From the NCBI RefSeq assembly GCF_007989605.1, contig NZ_BJUL01000006.1, positions 186,001 through 250,000 of the forward strand: 64,000 nucleotides of DNA. Reading direction: 5' to 3'. Under the pieces are notes generated by a model, which did not search any database, was not told the DNA's origin, and saw only the letters and a program-made list of their open reading frames with translations. This DNA is from Vreelandella venusta (GTDB lineage: Bacteria; Pseudomonadota; Gammaproteobacteria; Pseudomonadales; Halomonadaceae). Position 1 is the stretch's first letter; each line of letters starts with the position of its first letter. This document shows, piece after piece, positions 1 to 8,077 of this stretch. The translations under genes were made by a program, and so were the position numbers.

Positions 1-264
1 GAGATAGCTGCCGGTAGCTGAGGCTTCGGCCTCAGAAAGTTGCGCAAGTACCTGTTGAGCATCTTCCAGATAACGACGCCCCGCCTCGGTCACGCGCACC
101 TGTCGCGTAGTACGCTGTAATAACGCAACGCCCAAACGCGACTCTAGTGCTGCGACCGCCCGAGTAACCCTAGGAGGTGACAACTCAAGCTGGCGCGCGG
201 CGACCGAAAAGCTTTCCAACTGCGCCACGGAAGCAAAAATGCGCATTTCTTCGAACCTGTCCAA
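1..264 (-). CDS. LysR-family transcriptional regulator, N-terminal part (runs off window start)
   Basis: Reading the minus strand from 264 to 1 gives 88 codons without a stop. They encode a winged helix-turn-helix of the LysR type: a start-proximal DRFEEMRIF segment, the FSVAARQLELSPPRVTRAV helix-turn-helix, then LGVALLQRTTRQ and TEAGRRYLEDA. The effector-binding domain lies outside the window. I prefer the TTG start at 264 because GGAG lies five bases upstream and because LysR proteins usually begin just before the (M)DRFxxM segment. An ATG at 303 in the same frame is the alternative. The gene follows moaA on the same strand but is separated by about 400 bp, so it is probably not part of the nar operon. 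The target is unknown. Confidence 0.85.
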   Translation of the reverse strand, partial: MDRFEEMRIFASVAQLESFSVAARQLELSPPRVTRAVAALESRLGVALLQRTTRQVRVTEAGRRYLEDAQQVLAQLSEAEASATGSYL

Positions 265-681
265 GGCAGCTCCACGATCGATAGTAGAAATCACTCTCAA
301 CATTCTACACACCTGCAAGGTGCCAAGGCAGTTGGTGCATTACTATTTTTATTTAAGCCTTAAGGGCAAACCAATGGTTCCAATGAAACTGTCAGCGACG
401 ACTCAGCGATCCACACGTTTTAGCGTTAAGCACCAGAAAAGATAGAGAAGTTTTTTACATAGCGTGACGAAGCTTGCGACTATACCTGACACCCCATTTC
501 GTAGAATTACTTCAGAAATAGGTCATGTCACGAAAAAACCGTAGATATATGATTTTGGTTGGAATTTATGTCAAAAACTTGGCAGCGACAGCAGAAATTT
601 GTCGTTTCCACTTATTAATGACATAAAATAAAATGATCGCTCACTATAGTAATAAAGTTCCGTTATTAAAAAACAGTAACA
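265..681. other. Intergenic region between moaA and lysR
   Basis: About 417 bp, AT-rich compared with the flanking genes, with no credible coding frame. A 68-residue plus-strand frame in it has no family resemblance and overlaps the lysR start. It must hold the lysR promoter and the end of the moaA transcript, but I see no strong hairpin-plus-T-run terminator and no clear -35/-10 pair. Confidence 0.5.
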
Positions 682-1671
682 TTAGCCTCCCGTTACATTC
701 ATAAACCTCACTACCTGAACCTCGCCATCGGTCGTAAAGTGGTGCCGCTCAGGCTTTTTCGTCATCGCCCCCACAATGGCTGATTTTAGGCGCTGGATCT
801 CCCCCGGATAACGTCGCATTACGGCGCGTAAATCTACCGAATGCTCATTGCCCAAGCAGAGGAGTAGCCGCCCTTCCGCCGTCACTCGAACACGATTACA
901 GGCAGCACAGAAATTGTGGCTATGGGGAGAGATAAAGCCAATCCGCGACTGGCTGTCTGCCATGCGATAATAACGGGACGGCCCTAGGGTGGTCTCGGTG
1001 GTGGGTAGGAGTGGGTAATGGTTTTCGATGGTCTCGCGTACCGCATCGGTAGAAAGAAAGGTTTCACCACGGTTATGCTCGCTGATAGCGCCCAGGGGCA
1101 TTTCCTCAATAAAGCTAATATCCACTTGTTCATCCCGGGCAAAGTTTACCAAGTCGATAATTTCGTCGTCATTACGCCCCTTAAGCAATACAGCGTTGAG
1201 CTTAATCGACTGAAAACCAGCGAGGCGTGCGGCACGGATACCCGCGATCACTTGGTTTAAGTCACCTGTTCGGGTTAATGCTTTAAAACGCTCGGGCTTG
1301 AGCGAGTCCAGGCTAATATTGAGCCGATGTAGCCCGCCTTGGCGCAAAGCATCGGCATGTTTGACCAGCCCTGAACCATTGGTGGTCATCGCCAGCTCGC
1401 GCAGGCCCTGCAATTCAGCGAGTTTTTGCACTAGCGTTAGAACGCCCTGGCGTACCAGTGGCTCACCGCCAGTTAGACGGATTTTTTCCACGCCCAGCTC
1501 GACGAATGCCTGGGAAAGGGTGGCTATTTCCTCAAGGGTCAGCAATTGGGCTCGAGGCAGGAAGGTCATCTCCTCGGCCATGCAATACACACAGCGAAAG
1601 TCACAACGATCAGTTACCGATATGCGCAGGTAACGCACCGTACGGCCAAACCCATCGACTAGCGCACTCAT
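682..1671 (-). CDS. moaA: GTP 3',8-cyclase MoaA (molybdenum cofactor biosynthesis)
   Basis: Radical-SAM enzyme that turns GTP into 3',8-cyclo-7,8-dihydro-GTP, the first step of molybdopterin synthesis in the cytoplasm. The 329-residue protein has the N-terminal radical SAM cluster C23-x3-C27-x2-C30 and the C-terminal second cluster C255-x2-C258-x13-C272. It ends in the Gly-Gly tail typical of MoaA. The start ATG at 1671 overlaps the upstream stop by 4 nt (ATGA) and has GAGGAG eight bases before it. It is the last gene of the unit that begins with narG, so cofactor synthesis would be co-expressed with nitrate reductase. In Pseudomonas aeruginosa a moaA copy likewise ends the nar operon. Confidence 0.97.
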   Translation of the reverse strand: MSALVDGFGRTVRYLRISVTDRCDFRCVYCMAEEMTFLPRAQLLTLEEIATLSQAFVELGVEKIRLTGGEPLVRQGVLTLVQKLAELQGLRELAMTTNGSGLVKHADALRQGGLHRLNISLDSLKPERFKALTRTGDLNQVIAGIRAARLAGFQSIKLNAVLLKGRNDDEIIDLVNFARDEQVDISFIEEMPLGAISEHNRGETFLSTDAVRETIENHYPLLPTTETTLGPSRYYRMADSQSRIGFISPHSHNFCAACNRVRVTAEGRLLLCLGNEHSVDLRAVMRRYPGEIQRLKSAIVGAMTKKPERHHFTTDGEVQVVRFMNVTGG

Positions 1672-2072
1672 TTTTCGGGCTCCTCTTGGGAACTGGCATT
1701 AACGGGCAGCCGAGCAATGAGTCCTTTTACCTCAGCGGTCACTTCGATGATTGTTTGCTCATCATAAAACTGACCCCGCCGCTTGCGCAGGCCGTTTTCA
1801 TATAGCTTTACGTGCTCTGTGGGTACCACATCCGCGTTGGCGAGACAGTGGCTGGCACAGTGCATCTGGCACCCATCAATGGCTACGATAGGCCGCCCAG
1901 AGCGGGTAATGCGCACCAGGCCGGGCACACCACCACCGACACCGGCAATGCACGACATTTCTGCCTCGCCTGCATGATCAAGTCGAAGAGCAACACTATT
2001 GGCAAGTTGCGCAACATCAGAGCAGCCGGAACAAGCATAAATCAGTGCTCGGGGTTTGTGATGTGAAGACAT
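1668..2072 (-). CDS. Small Cys-rich putative zinc-binding protein (DGC-domain type)
   Basis: A 134-residue cytoplasmic protein without signal or membrane segment. It resembles the DGC-domain 'putative zinc-binding protein' family: an early [10 protein letters not shown] motif, a central SCIAGVGGG segment, and [13 protein letters not shown] with three Cys. Together these could hold a metal or carry a persulfide. The start at 2072 has GGAGAGGGT directly upstream, and the stop overlaps moaA by 4 nt, so translation is coupled. The role is not known. Its position between moeA and moaA suggests help with metal, sulfur or iron-sulfur supply to the molybdenum enzyme, but this is inference from context only. 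Confidence 0.75.
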   Translation of the reverse strand: MSSHHKPRALIYACSGCSDVAQLANSVALRLDHAGEAEMSCIAGVGGGVPGLVRITRSGRPIVAIDGCQMHCASHCLANADVVPTEHVKLYENGLRKRRGQFYDEQTIIEVTAEVKGLIARLPVNASSQEEPEK

Positions 2073-2124
2073 ACCCTCTCCTATAAAAAGCTGACGAGGT
2101 CAGTGGTCACGACTGAAAAGTGAT

Positions 2125-3387
2125 TCAAGCGGCGAACTGATTGATGGGGTAGTAGTGATACGCATCCCCTTCTGCCACCTCGATTTCGGGGTTAATCATT
2201 AAATAACCATCAGCTTGGCTAGCCGCACCAAGCATATGCGAGCCCTGCCCGCCCGCTAACTGCGCCACGGGACTCCCCTGTGACCAATCCAACACTACCC
2301 GTAATAGCTCACAGCGCCCTTTGGGCCCACGCTTAGAGAAGCCTGCCTTGACTGGAAAACACTGTAGCGAAGCTAAGTGTCGTCCCTGCATAGCATGAAT
2401 AAACGGCAGCGCCAGCAGTTGCCAGCCCACCAGGGAGGCCACGGGATTACCCGGCAGCGCCATTAACGGCGTGCAAGTGGAAGGCTCCGCGCCTAGATAA
2501 CCGAATGCGAAGGGCTTTCCGGGTTTCATCGCAACACCATGAAAATGTAGCCCACCGCGCTGCTCGATCACCGGACGAACGTGATCCTCCTCGCCTACCG
2601 AAACGCCACCAGTGCATATCACCACATCTGCAATGGTTTGTGCGTGCTCAAAGGCCTGATGCAATGACTCCGGCGAATCAGCGATGGCACCCAGATCCAC
2701 TACATCGCACTGCGCTTGTGCTAGCAGTACGTTAAGCATGGCGCGATTGCTGTCGTATACCTGTCCCGGAGATCGTACCGTGCCTGGGGCAATCAGCTCA
2801 TCGCCGGTTGAAAGCAATGCCACCCGTAGGCGCCGCTTGACGGCAACGATATTGATCCCGTGGCTTGCCAAAAGCGCAATCGACGCTGCGTCAAGAAACT
2901 TACCAACAGCGAGTAGCGGGGTTCCCATGCGGGTCTCCTCGCCTTGACGGCGAATATTAGCGCCTAGCACCAAGCTATCCTCAAGGTGTATATGCCCACG
3001 CTGATCAAGGGTTACCCGCTCTTGAGGCACCACAATATCCGCCCCTATGGGTACCGGCGCGCCGGTAAAAATACGCGCGCAGCCCCCTTCGGCTAGCAGC
3101 ATGACACCTGCGCCAGCCGGCACGCGCTGGAGAATGGGCAGGCCGGCACCGCGAGGTGCCGTTTGGTAATCAGCCAGACACAGCGCGTAACCATCCATAG
3201 CGCTATTGTCCACACCTGGCATATCGAGAGGTGCCACTACCGTTTCTGCCAGCACTCGCCCCGCCGACTGTTCAAGGGAGACATTTTCTACGCCATTAAT
3301 CGGCGTGGCTGTGTCGATAACTCGTTGGCGTGCATCAAATAAGCCTAACAACCCAGGCGTGACTATGTCTGCGCAGCGACAGTTCAT
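2125..3387 (-). CDS. moeA: Molybdopterin molybdenumtransferase MoeA
   Basis: MoeA inserts molybdate into adenylylated molybdopterin. The 420-residue protein is full length and shows the MoeA landmarks: an early NSAMDGYAL, IFTGAPVPIGADIVV, LSTGDEL, YDSNRAML, TGGVSVGEEDHV, MKPGKPFAFG and ALPGNPVASLV. I choose ATG 3387, with GGAG five bases upstream, over an in-frame GTG at 3393. This start gives a 4-nt ATGA overlap with the moaB stop. It belongs to the narGHJI-linked cofactor block and works directly after the MoaB/MogA adenylylation step. Confidence 0.96.
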   Translation of the reverse strand: MNCRCADIVTPGLLGLFDARQRVIDTATPINGVENVSLEQSAGRVLAETVVAPLDMPGVDNSAMDGYALCLADYQTAPRGAGLPILQRVPAGAGVMLLAEGGCARIFTGAPVPIGADIVVPQERVTLDQRGHIHLEDSLVLGANIRRQGEETRMGTPLLAVGKFLDAASIALLASHGINIVAVKRRLRVALLSTGDELIAPGTVRSPGQVYDSNRAMLNVLLAQAQCDVVDLGAIADSPESLHQAFEHAQTIADVVICTGGVSVGEEDHVRPVIEQRGGLHFHGVAMKPGKPFAFGYLGAEPSTCTPLMALPGNPVASLVGWQLLALPFIHAMQGRHLASLQCFPVKAGFSKRGPKGRCELLRVVLDWSQGSPVAQLAGGQGSHMLGAASQADGYLMINPEIEVAEGDAYHYYPINQFAA

Positions 3388-3962
3388 AAGCACTCCGAAA
3401 CATGAGAGGTCGTTTCTACTTGACGTCCACTACAAGCAGGCGCAGAAGGCAACACCATTGCGACAAAGTTGCAGGGCCGAGTGCGGGAGTCCAGCTGCAA
3501 TGAGATGATTTTGTCCCACGCCAATTCACATGCCTTGGGCGAACCGGGCATCGCAAACAACAGTGTCTGGTTGGCAACCCCCGCTACCGCCCGAGATTGA
3601 ATAGTCGACGTGCCAATCGTTTGCAGAGAGTAGTAGCGAAACAGCTCGCCATACCCCTCAATTGCTTTGTCAAAAAGAGGAACTAGCGCCTCAGGTGTGG
3701 TATCGCGAGCAGTGAAGCCCGTACCGCCATTCACCAGGATCGTCTGAATCTCTTTACGCGCAATCCATTCCGACACCACAGCGCGAACCTGATAAATATC
3801 ATCAGGCACGATGCGCCGCTCCATTAGGTTATGGCCGCTTTCAATAAGATGCGCGGCGAGTAAGTCACCGCTGCCATCTTGATCGAATCCACGCGTATCG
3901 GAAACGGTTAACACCGCGATGCCAAGCGGAATGAAAAGAGCATCTACAGGAACATGGGACAT
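3384..3962 (-). CDS. moaB: MoaB/MogA-type molybdopterin adenylyltransferase
   Basis: A 192-residue protein of the MoaB/Mog fold: an early VLTVSDTRG, the substrate-loop VNGGTGFTARDTTPEAL, and FAMPGSPKACELAWD near the end. It activates molybdopterin by adenylylation for MoeA; whether it is functionally a MogA or a MoaB-like paralogue cannot be decided from sequence alone. ATG 3962 is chosen because AGGAG lies eight bases upstream; a TTG one codon earlier is less likely. It overlaps moeA by 4 nt. The C-terminal 20 residues are Ser/Thr/Cys-rich and outside the conserved domain. Confidence 0.93.
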   Translation of the reverse strand: MSHVPVDALFIPLGIAVLTVSDTRGFDQDGSGDLLAAHLIESGHNLMERRIVPDDIYQVRAVVSEWIARKEIQTILVNGGTGFTARDTTPEALVPLFDKAIEGYGELFRYYSLQTIGTSTIQSRAVAGVANQTLLFAMPGSPKACELAWDKIISLQLDSRTRPCNFVAMVLPSAPACSGRQVETTSHVSECL

Positions 3963-3997
3963 CAAGCCTCTCCTATTAGCTTTTCTATTGCATCAAA

Positions 3998-4837
3998 CTA
4001 TTGCATCAAGCTGCCGCCAGCATCGTCATTCAGCACAATCCCTTCGACACCTATTTCGCTCTCTAACGCCAGCAAATAGTGACGCAGCGCGCGTCGAGTT
4101 GCCTGTTCCCGCAGACTATGGCGCACCCGGTCAATCACTTGATCGAAAGGTAACGCCCGCCCTTCTCGTCGTTCGTCAATACTGATCACGTGCCAGCCAT
4201 AGCGGGACGCCAGGGGGCGCTCATGGAGACCTTCGGGCAGGTGCTGCAAAGCGCGATCCAGCTCTGGAACGGTTTGCCCCGGCACTAACCAACCCAAATC
4301 ACCATCCAGCTCTTTTGAAGGGCACGCTGAGTGGTGTCGAGCAAATTCGGCAAACCGCTCGGGTATCTGATTAAGCTGTTCGAGTAGCTTCTCACCAAGC
4401 TGGTAAGCGTCGTCGCGACCCTGGGAATCATCGGGTGCGGCCGCAAGCAAAATATGTCGAACGCGTAACTGCACCGGTTCACTGAAGCGCTCACGGTGGG
4501 TGTCAAAAAAGCGCTGGCAATCGGCTTCCTCCGGTTCCGGCACCTCAAGCTCCTGTTCAAGCAAAGCAGCAATCGCCGCATCTTCCTGCGTTTCGCTAAT
4601 TTCCTGTTCTCCGCCAGCGTCCTGTGTCGATAGTAGCCCCAGAACGCTTGCGCGCTGGCGAAGCAGCTCTCGAACCACCAACGCACGGGCGGCTTGAAGC
4701 TGAGCCTCCTCCGCCGTTTCGGCGGGGTGATACTGCATCTCCAACGCAATCGTTGCTTCATCAATAGGGGTGTCACCGACACGTATCGGAGGCGCTGCAA
4801 CGCCCCCCGGTAGCTGTTCGATATCAATCATCTGCAT
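3998..4837 (-). CDS. Parvulin-type peptidyl-prolyl isomerase (NifM-like) of the nar operon
   Basis: A 279-residue protein with no signal peptide, so cytoplasmic. The N-terminal 120 residues are helical and Glu-rich. The C-terminal half is a PpiC/parvulin domain: VRHILLAA, then FAEFARHHSACPS, GDLGWLVPGQ, and YGWHVISIDERREG near the end. The start has GAGGAG upstream (minus strand) and the family-typical length. In Pseudomonas a parvulin gene stands at the same position after narI, and NifM acts similarly on nitrogenase iron protein. A job in folding or maturing NarG, NarH or NarJ is therefore likely, though inferred from position. Confidence 0.88.
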   Translation of the reverse strand: MQMIDIEQLPGGVAAPPIRVGDTPIDEATIALEMQYHPAETAEEAQLQAARALVVRELLRQRASVLGLLSTQDAGGEQEISETQEDAAIAALLEQELEVPEPEEADCQRFFDTHRERFSEPVQLRVRHILLAAAPDDSQGRDDAYQLGEKLLEQLNQIPERFAEFARHHSACPSKELDGDLGWLVPGQTVPELDRALQHLPEGLHERPLASRYGWHVISIDERREGRALPFDQVIDRVRHSLREQATRRALRHYLLALESEIGVEGIVLNDDAGGSLMQ

Positions 4838-4991
4838 GTTATTTCTCCTCTATATAAAACCGAGCGTGCGAAGGCCAGACTAGGCGGAGATCGGAGAAAA
4901 AGCGGAGTTTACGAGTTTGTAAATGAGCATTTTGATTGAACTCGCACACGAGCCGATCTCCAACAACGTATGGCCGAGCAGTAGCCAGTTT

Positions 4992-5684
4992 TTAGCCGCG
5001 GCGGCGGACAAGCTGATAACGCCGGGTTACATAACCAAACGGCGCGCTCCACACATGCACCAAGCGCGAAAACGGGAACAGCAGGATGATGGTTAAGCCG
5101 ATAAAGATATGCAGTTTGTAGATCCACGACACTTCCTGCATGTAATCCGCCGCGCCGCCGCTGAAGAACACAATCGACTGCGCCCAGCTGGAGAGTGTCA
5201 GCATCATTTCGCCGTCCATATGGCCCAACGAGAAGATGATAGTCACCATACCCAGGCATGCCTGTAAGACAATCAAGCCCAGGATCAAGGTATCCATCAT
5301 GCTCGACGACGCCTTTACGCGCGGGTTGGCCAGGCGGCGATAGAGCAACATGGCACCACCCACTACGCACATGGCACCGGCAATACCGCCCACCACGATA
5401 GCCACTAGCTGTTTAGTACCGGCGTGCAGGAAAGGTTCATAAACCCAGTGCGGTGTCAGCATGCCCACCAGATGGCCGAAGAAAATCACGATAATACCGA
5501 TATGAAATAGGTTGCTGCCCAGGCGCATATTCTTTGAAGAGAGCATCTGGCTAGAACCGGTCTTCCAGGTGTACTGGCCATGATCAAAGCGGAGCAGGCT
5601 GCCAAGCAGAAACACCGTGCCCGCGAGATAGGGGTAGTAACCGTAGATCAGGTGGGTTAAGTAGTGCGCAATCGCGTCATACAT
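4992..5684 (-). CDS. narI: Respiratory nitrate reductase gamma subunit (cytochrome b) NarI
   Basis: Membrane cytochrome b subunit that oxidises quinol and passes electrons to NarH. The 230-residue product has the expected five hydrophobic segments and the His residues for two b-type hemes: RFDHGQYTWK and FHIGIIVIFFGHLVG in the N-terminal half, and KLHIFIGLTIILLFPFSRLVH near the end. ATG 5684 is preferred over an upstream in-frame start at 5729, because AGGAGA lies seven bases before it and homologues begin near MYDxxHY. It starts 13 nt after narJ stops. Confidence 0.96.
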   Translation of the reverse strand: MYDAIAHYLTHLIYGYYPYLAGTVFLLGSLLRFDHGQYTWKTGSSQMLSSKNMRLGSNLFHIGIIVIFFGHLVGMLTPHWVYEPFLHAGTKQLVAIVVGGIAGAMCVVGGAMLLYRRLANPRVKASSSMMDTLILGLIVLQACLGMVTIIFSLGHMDGEMMLTLSSWAQSIVFFSGGAADYMQEVSWIYKLHIFIGLTIILLFPFSRLVHVWSAPFGYVTRRYQLVRRRG

Positions 5685-5697
5685 GGTGATTCTCCTG

Positions 5698-6510
5698 TTA
5701 ACGATCGACGGAAGGAGCGGAAGAAGCATTTAAAGACGGAGCAGGCATAATGCGTACCGGCTGGCTCTGAACGGTGTGTTTGCGCTCAGCCAAGCGACGC
5801 CCTTCAGCAGACTGCAGCGCGCAGTCTTCGTCAGAGGTTGCCGAAAAACGCACCGCCTCTTCTTCCCATACGGCGTCCAAGGCTTCGGGGGTGTTGTCCG
5901 GCGCTTCTTTTTTGACCTGGGGCCGATGCTCCTCGACATCTCCCTCGGCGCCGATTAACGCCAATAGTGACAACGGCACCAACGCGTGATCTGCTTCCCG
6001 CTCCTCCAGCCGCGCGGTCAGCAGCGCCAGAATATGGCGTATTTCGCCCAGCCAGCGGCCAATCTCGGCTTCATCGCACAGCGAAAGGTACTCAAGAAAC
6101 ACCGGTAGATGATCGGGCAGTTCACGGGCATCCAGCTCGAAACCGGCCGCGCTGTACTCGGCCATGAGATCCACCATGGCCTGGCCACGGTCACGTGATT
6201 CACCGTGAACGTGCTCAAATAGCAGCAGCGACGTAGCCCGCCCCTTATCAAACATGGCGACGTACTCGGCCTGCAGCTCAAGCAGGTCGCCCTCTTGGAG
6301 GCGCTGACACCATCCCATTAGCGACGATTTGAGAGCCGCCCCCAGGCGGCGCTCGGCATGAAGGATTTCGATGAGTTCGCCGCTGGCATCCTGCAGTTCC
6401 TGGGTCGGGTAATCGAGCAGACGAGCCAATACGCGTAGGCTACGCATCCCCTGTGGCGGCTCAAACGATGGCTCTACCGGGGTCGGCGATTGGGTAGCGG
6501 CTTCAGTCAT
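5698..6510 (-). CDS. narJ: Nitrate reductase assembly chaperone NarJ
   Basis: Dedicated cytoplasmic chaperone (TorD/DmsD/NarJ superfamily) that helps molybdenum cofactor insertion into NarG and membrane docking. The conserved all-helical region is recognisable from LARLLDYPTQEL, YVAMFDKGRATSLLLFEHVHGESRDRG and ELPDHLPVFLEYLS. At 270 residues it is somewhat longer than E. coli NarJ because of an Asp/Glu- and Pro-rich C-terminal tail. ATG 6510 has GAGGAG upstream and overlaps the narH stop by 8 nt; a TTG at 6525 is less likely. Confidence 0.95.
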   Translation of the reverse strand: MTEAATQSPTPVEPSFEPPQGMRSLRVLARLLDYPTQELQDASGELIEILHAERRLGAALKSSLMGWCQRLQEGDLLELQAEYVAMFDKGRATSLLLFEHVHGESRDRGQAMVDLMAEYSAAGFELDARELPDHLPVFLEYLSLCDEAEIGRWLGEIRHILALLTARLEEREADHALVPLSLLALIGAEGDVEEHRPQVKKEAPDNTPEALDAVWEEEAVRFSATSDEDCALQSAEGRRLAERKHTVQSQPVRIMPAPSLNASSAPSVDR

Positions 6511-8077
6511 GACGAGACTCCTCAAGTTGTGGCTGCGGGTCGAAGACCTCTACCGGTTCCACCAACACGCTGGTCTGCTTACGGCCATTGAACAGGTTGG
6601 GCTGGCTCTCACCGTGGCAACCGTCACCAAAGGTAAAGCCGCATCCTCCGCGCTCAGGGAAGGCTTCGGTGGCCATTTCCCGGTGGCTGGTGGGGATCAC
6701 AAAACGATCCTCGTAGTTGGCAATGGCCAAGTAGCGGTACATCTCCTCTACTTGGGCCACGCTCAGCCCAACGGCATCGAGCACTTCGGCGTTGGGGGCG
6801 CCCTCCACGTGCTTACCGCGCATGTAGACACGCATCGCCATCAAGCGCTTGAGTGCCAATACCACGGGCTCCTCTTCACCGGCAGTCAACAGGTTAGCCA
6901 GGTACTTCACCGGGATACGCAGTGATTCGATCTTGGGCAGGATGCCGTCAAACTCCACATGCCCCGCCTCAGCGGCGGACTGAATCGGCGACAGCGGCGG
7001 CACGTACCACACCATCGGTAGCGTGCGATATTCCGGGTGCAGCGGCAGCGCCAACCCCCAGTCGATCGCCATCTTGTAGACCGGTGAGGCCTGGGCGGCT
7101 TTAATGACGTTATCCTGGATGCCATCCCGCTTGGCCTGGGCAATCACTTCCGGATCGTTGGGGTCTAGAAAAATCTCACACTGGCGGTGGTAGAGGTCAC
7201 GCTCATCCGGCGAGCTTGCCACTTCCTCGATACGATCAGCGTCATACAGCAGAACACCGAGATAGCGAATGCGGCCCACACAGGTCTCGGAGCAGATGGT
7301 CGGTTGACCGGCCTCGATACGCGGGTAGCAGAAAATACACTTCTCGGACTTACCGCTTTTCCAGTTGTAGTAGATCTTCTTGTAGGGGCAGCCGGAGATA
7401 CACATCCGCCAGCCTCGGCACTTGTCCTGGTCGATTAGAACGATGCCGTCCTCTTCACGCTTGTAGATCGCACCGCTAGGGCAGGACGCCACACAGGTGG
7501 GGTTCAAGCAGTGCTCGCACAGGCGCGGCAGATACATCATGAAGGTGTTTTCGAACTGGCCGTAAATATCTGCCTGCACCTTGTCAAAGTTCTTGATAAA
7601 GTTGGCGTCTTTGCGCCGCTTGGCGAACTCGGTGCCGAGAATCTCTTCCCAGTTGGGGCCCCATTCGATCTTTTTCATGCGCTGACCGGAAATCAGCGAG
7701 CGCGGACGCGCCACCGGCTGGTGCTCGCCGATCTTGGCGGTATGCAGGTGTTGGTAGTCGAAAGTGAACGGCTCATAGTAGTCATCCATCTCGGGCAGGT
7801 CGGGGTTGGCGAAAATGTTCGCCAGCACCCGCCATTTGCCACCAATACGCGGCTCAATCCGACCGTCGTTACGGCGCATCCAACCGCCCTTCCACTTGGC
7901 CTGGTTCTCCCACTCTTTGGGATAGCCGATACCGGGCTTGGTCTCAACATTGTTGAACCAGGCGTACTCCATACCTTCGCGGCTGGTCCAGACATTTTTG
8001 CAGGTCACCGAACAGGTGTGGCAACCAATACACTTATCAAGGTTGAGAACCATGCCTACCTGGGAACGAATTTTCAT
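6503..8077 (-). CDS. narH: Respiratory nitrate reductase beta subunit (iron-sulfur) NarH
   Basis: Electron-transfer subunit with one [3Fe-4S] and three [4Fe-4S] clusters between NarI and NarG. All four Cys groups are visible in the 524-residue protein: C16-x2-C19-x2-C22-x3-C26; CEHCLNPTCVASCP; CRGWRMCISGCP, where Trp replaces a Cys as in the [3Fe-4S] cluster of the family; and CIFCYPR followed by CSETC. There is no signal peptide, as expected for the cytoplasm-facing Nar enzyme. ATG 8077 overlaps the narG stop by 4 nt, so the subunits are translationally coupled. Confidence 0.98.
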   Translation of the reverse strand: MKIRSQVGMVLNLDKCIGCHTCSVTCKNVWTSREGMEYAWFNNVETKPGIGYPKEWENQAKWKGGWMRRNDGRIEPRIGGKWRVLANIFANPDLPEMDDYYEPFTFDYQHLHTAKIGEHQPVARPRSLISGQRMKKIEWGPNWEEILGTEFAKRRKDANFIKNFDKVQADIYGQFENTFMMYLPRLCEHCLNPTCVASCPSGAIYKREEDGIVLIDQDKCRGWRMCISGCPYKKIYYNWKSGKSEKCIFCYPRIEAGQPTICSETCVGRIRYLGVLLYDADRIEEVASSPDERDLYHRQCEIFLDPNDPEVIAQAKRDGIQDNVIKAAQASPVYKMAIDWGLALPLHPEYRTLPMVWYVPPLSPIQSAAEAGHVEFDGILPKIESLRIPVKYLANLLTAGEEEPVVLALKRLMAMRVYMRGKHVEGAPNAEVLDAVGLSVAQVEEMYRYLAIANYEDRFVIPTSHREMATEAFPERGGCGFTFGDGCHGESQPNLFNGRKQTSVLVEPVEVFDPQPQLEESRHD

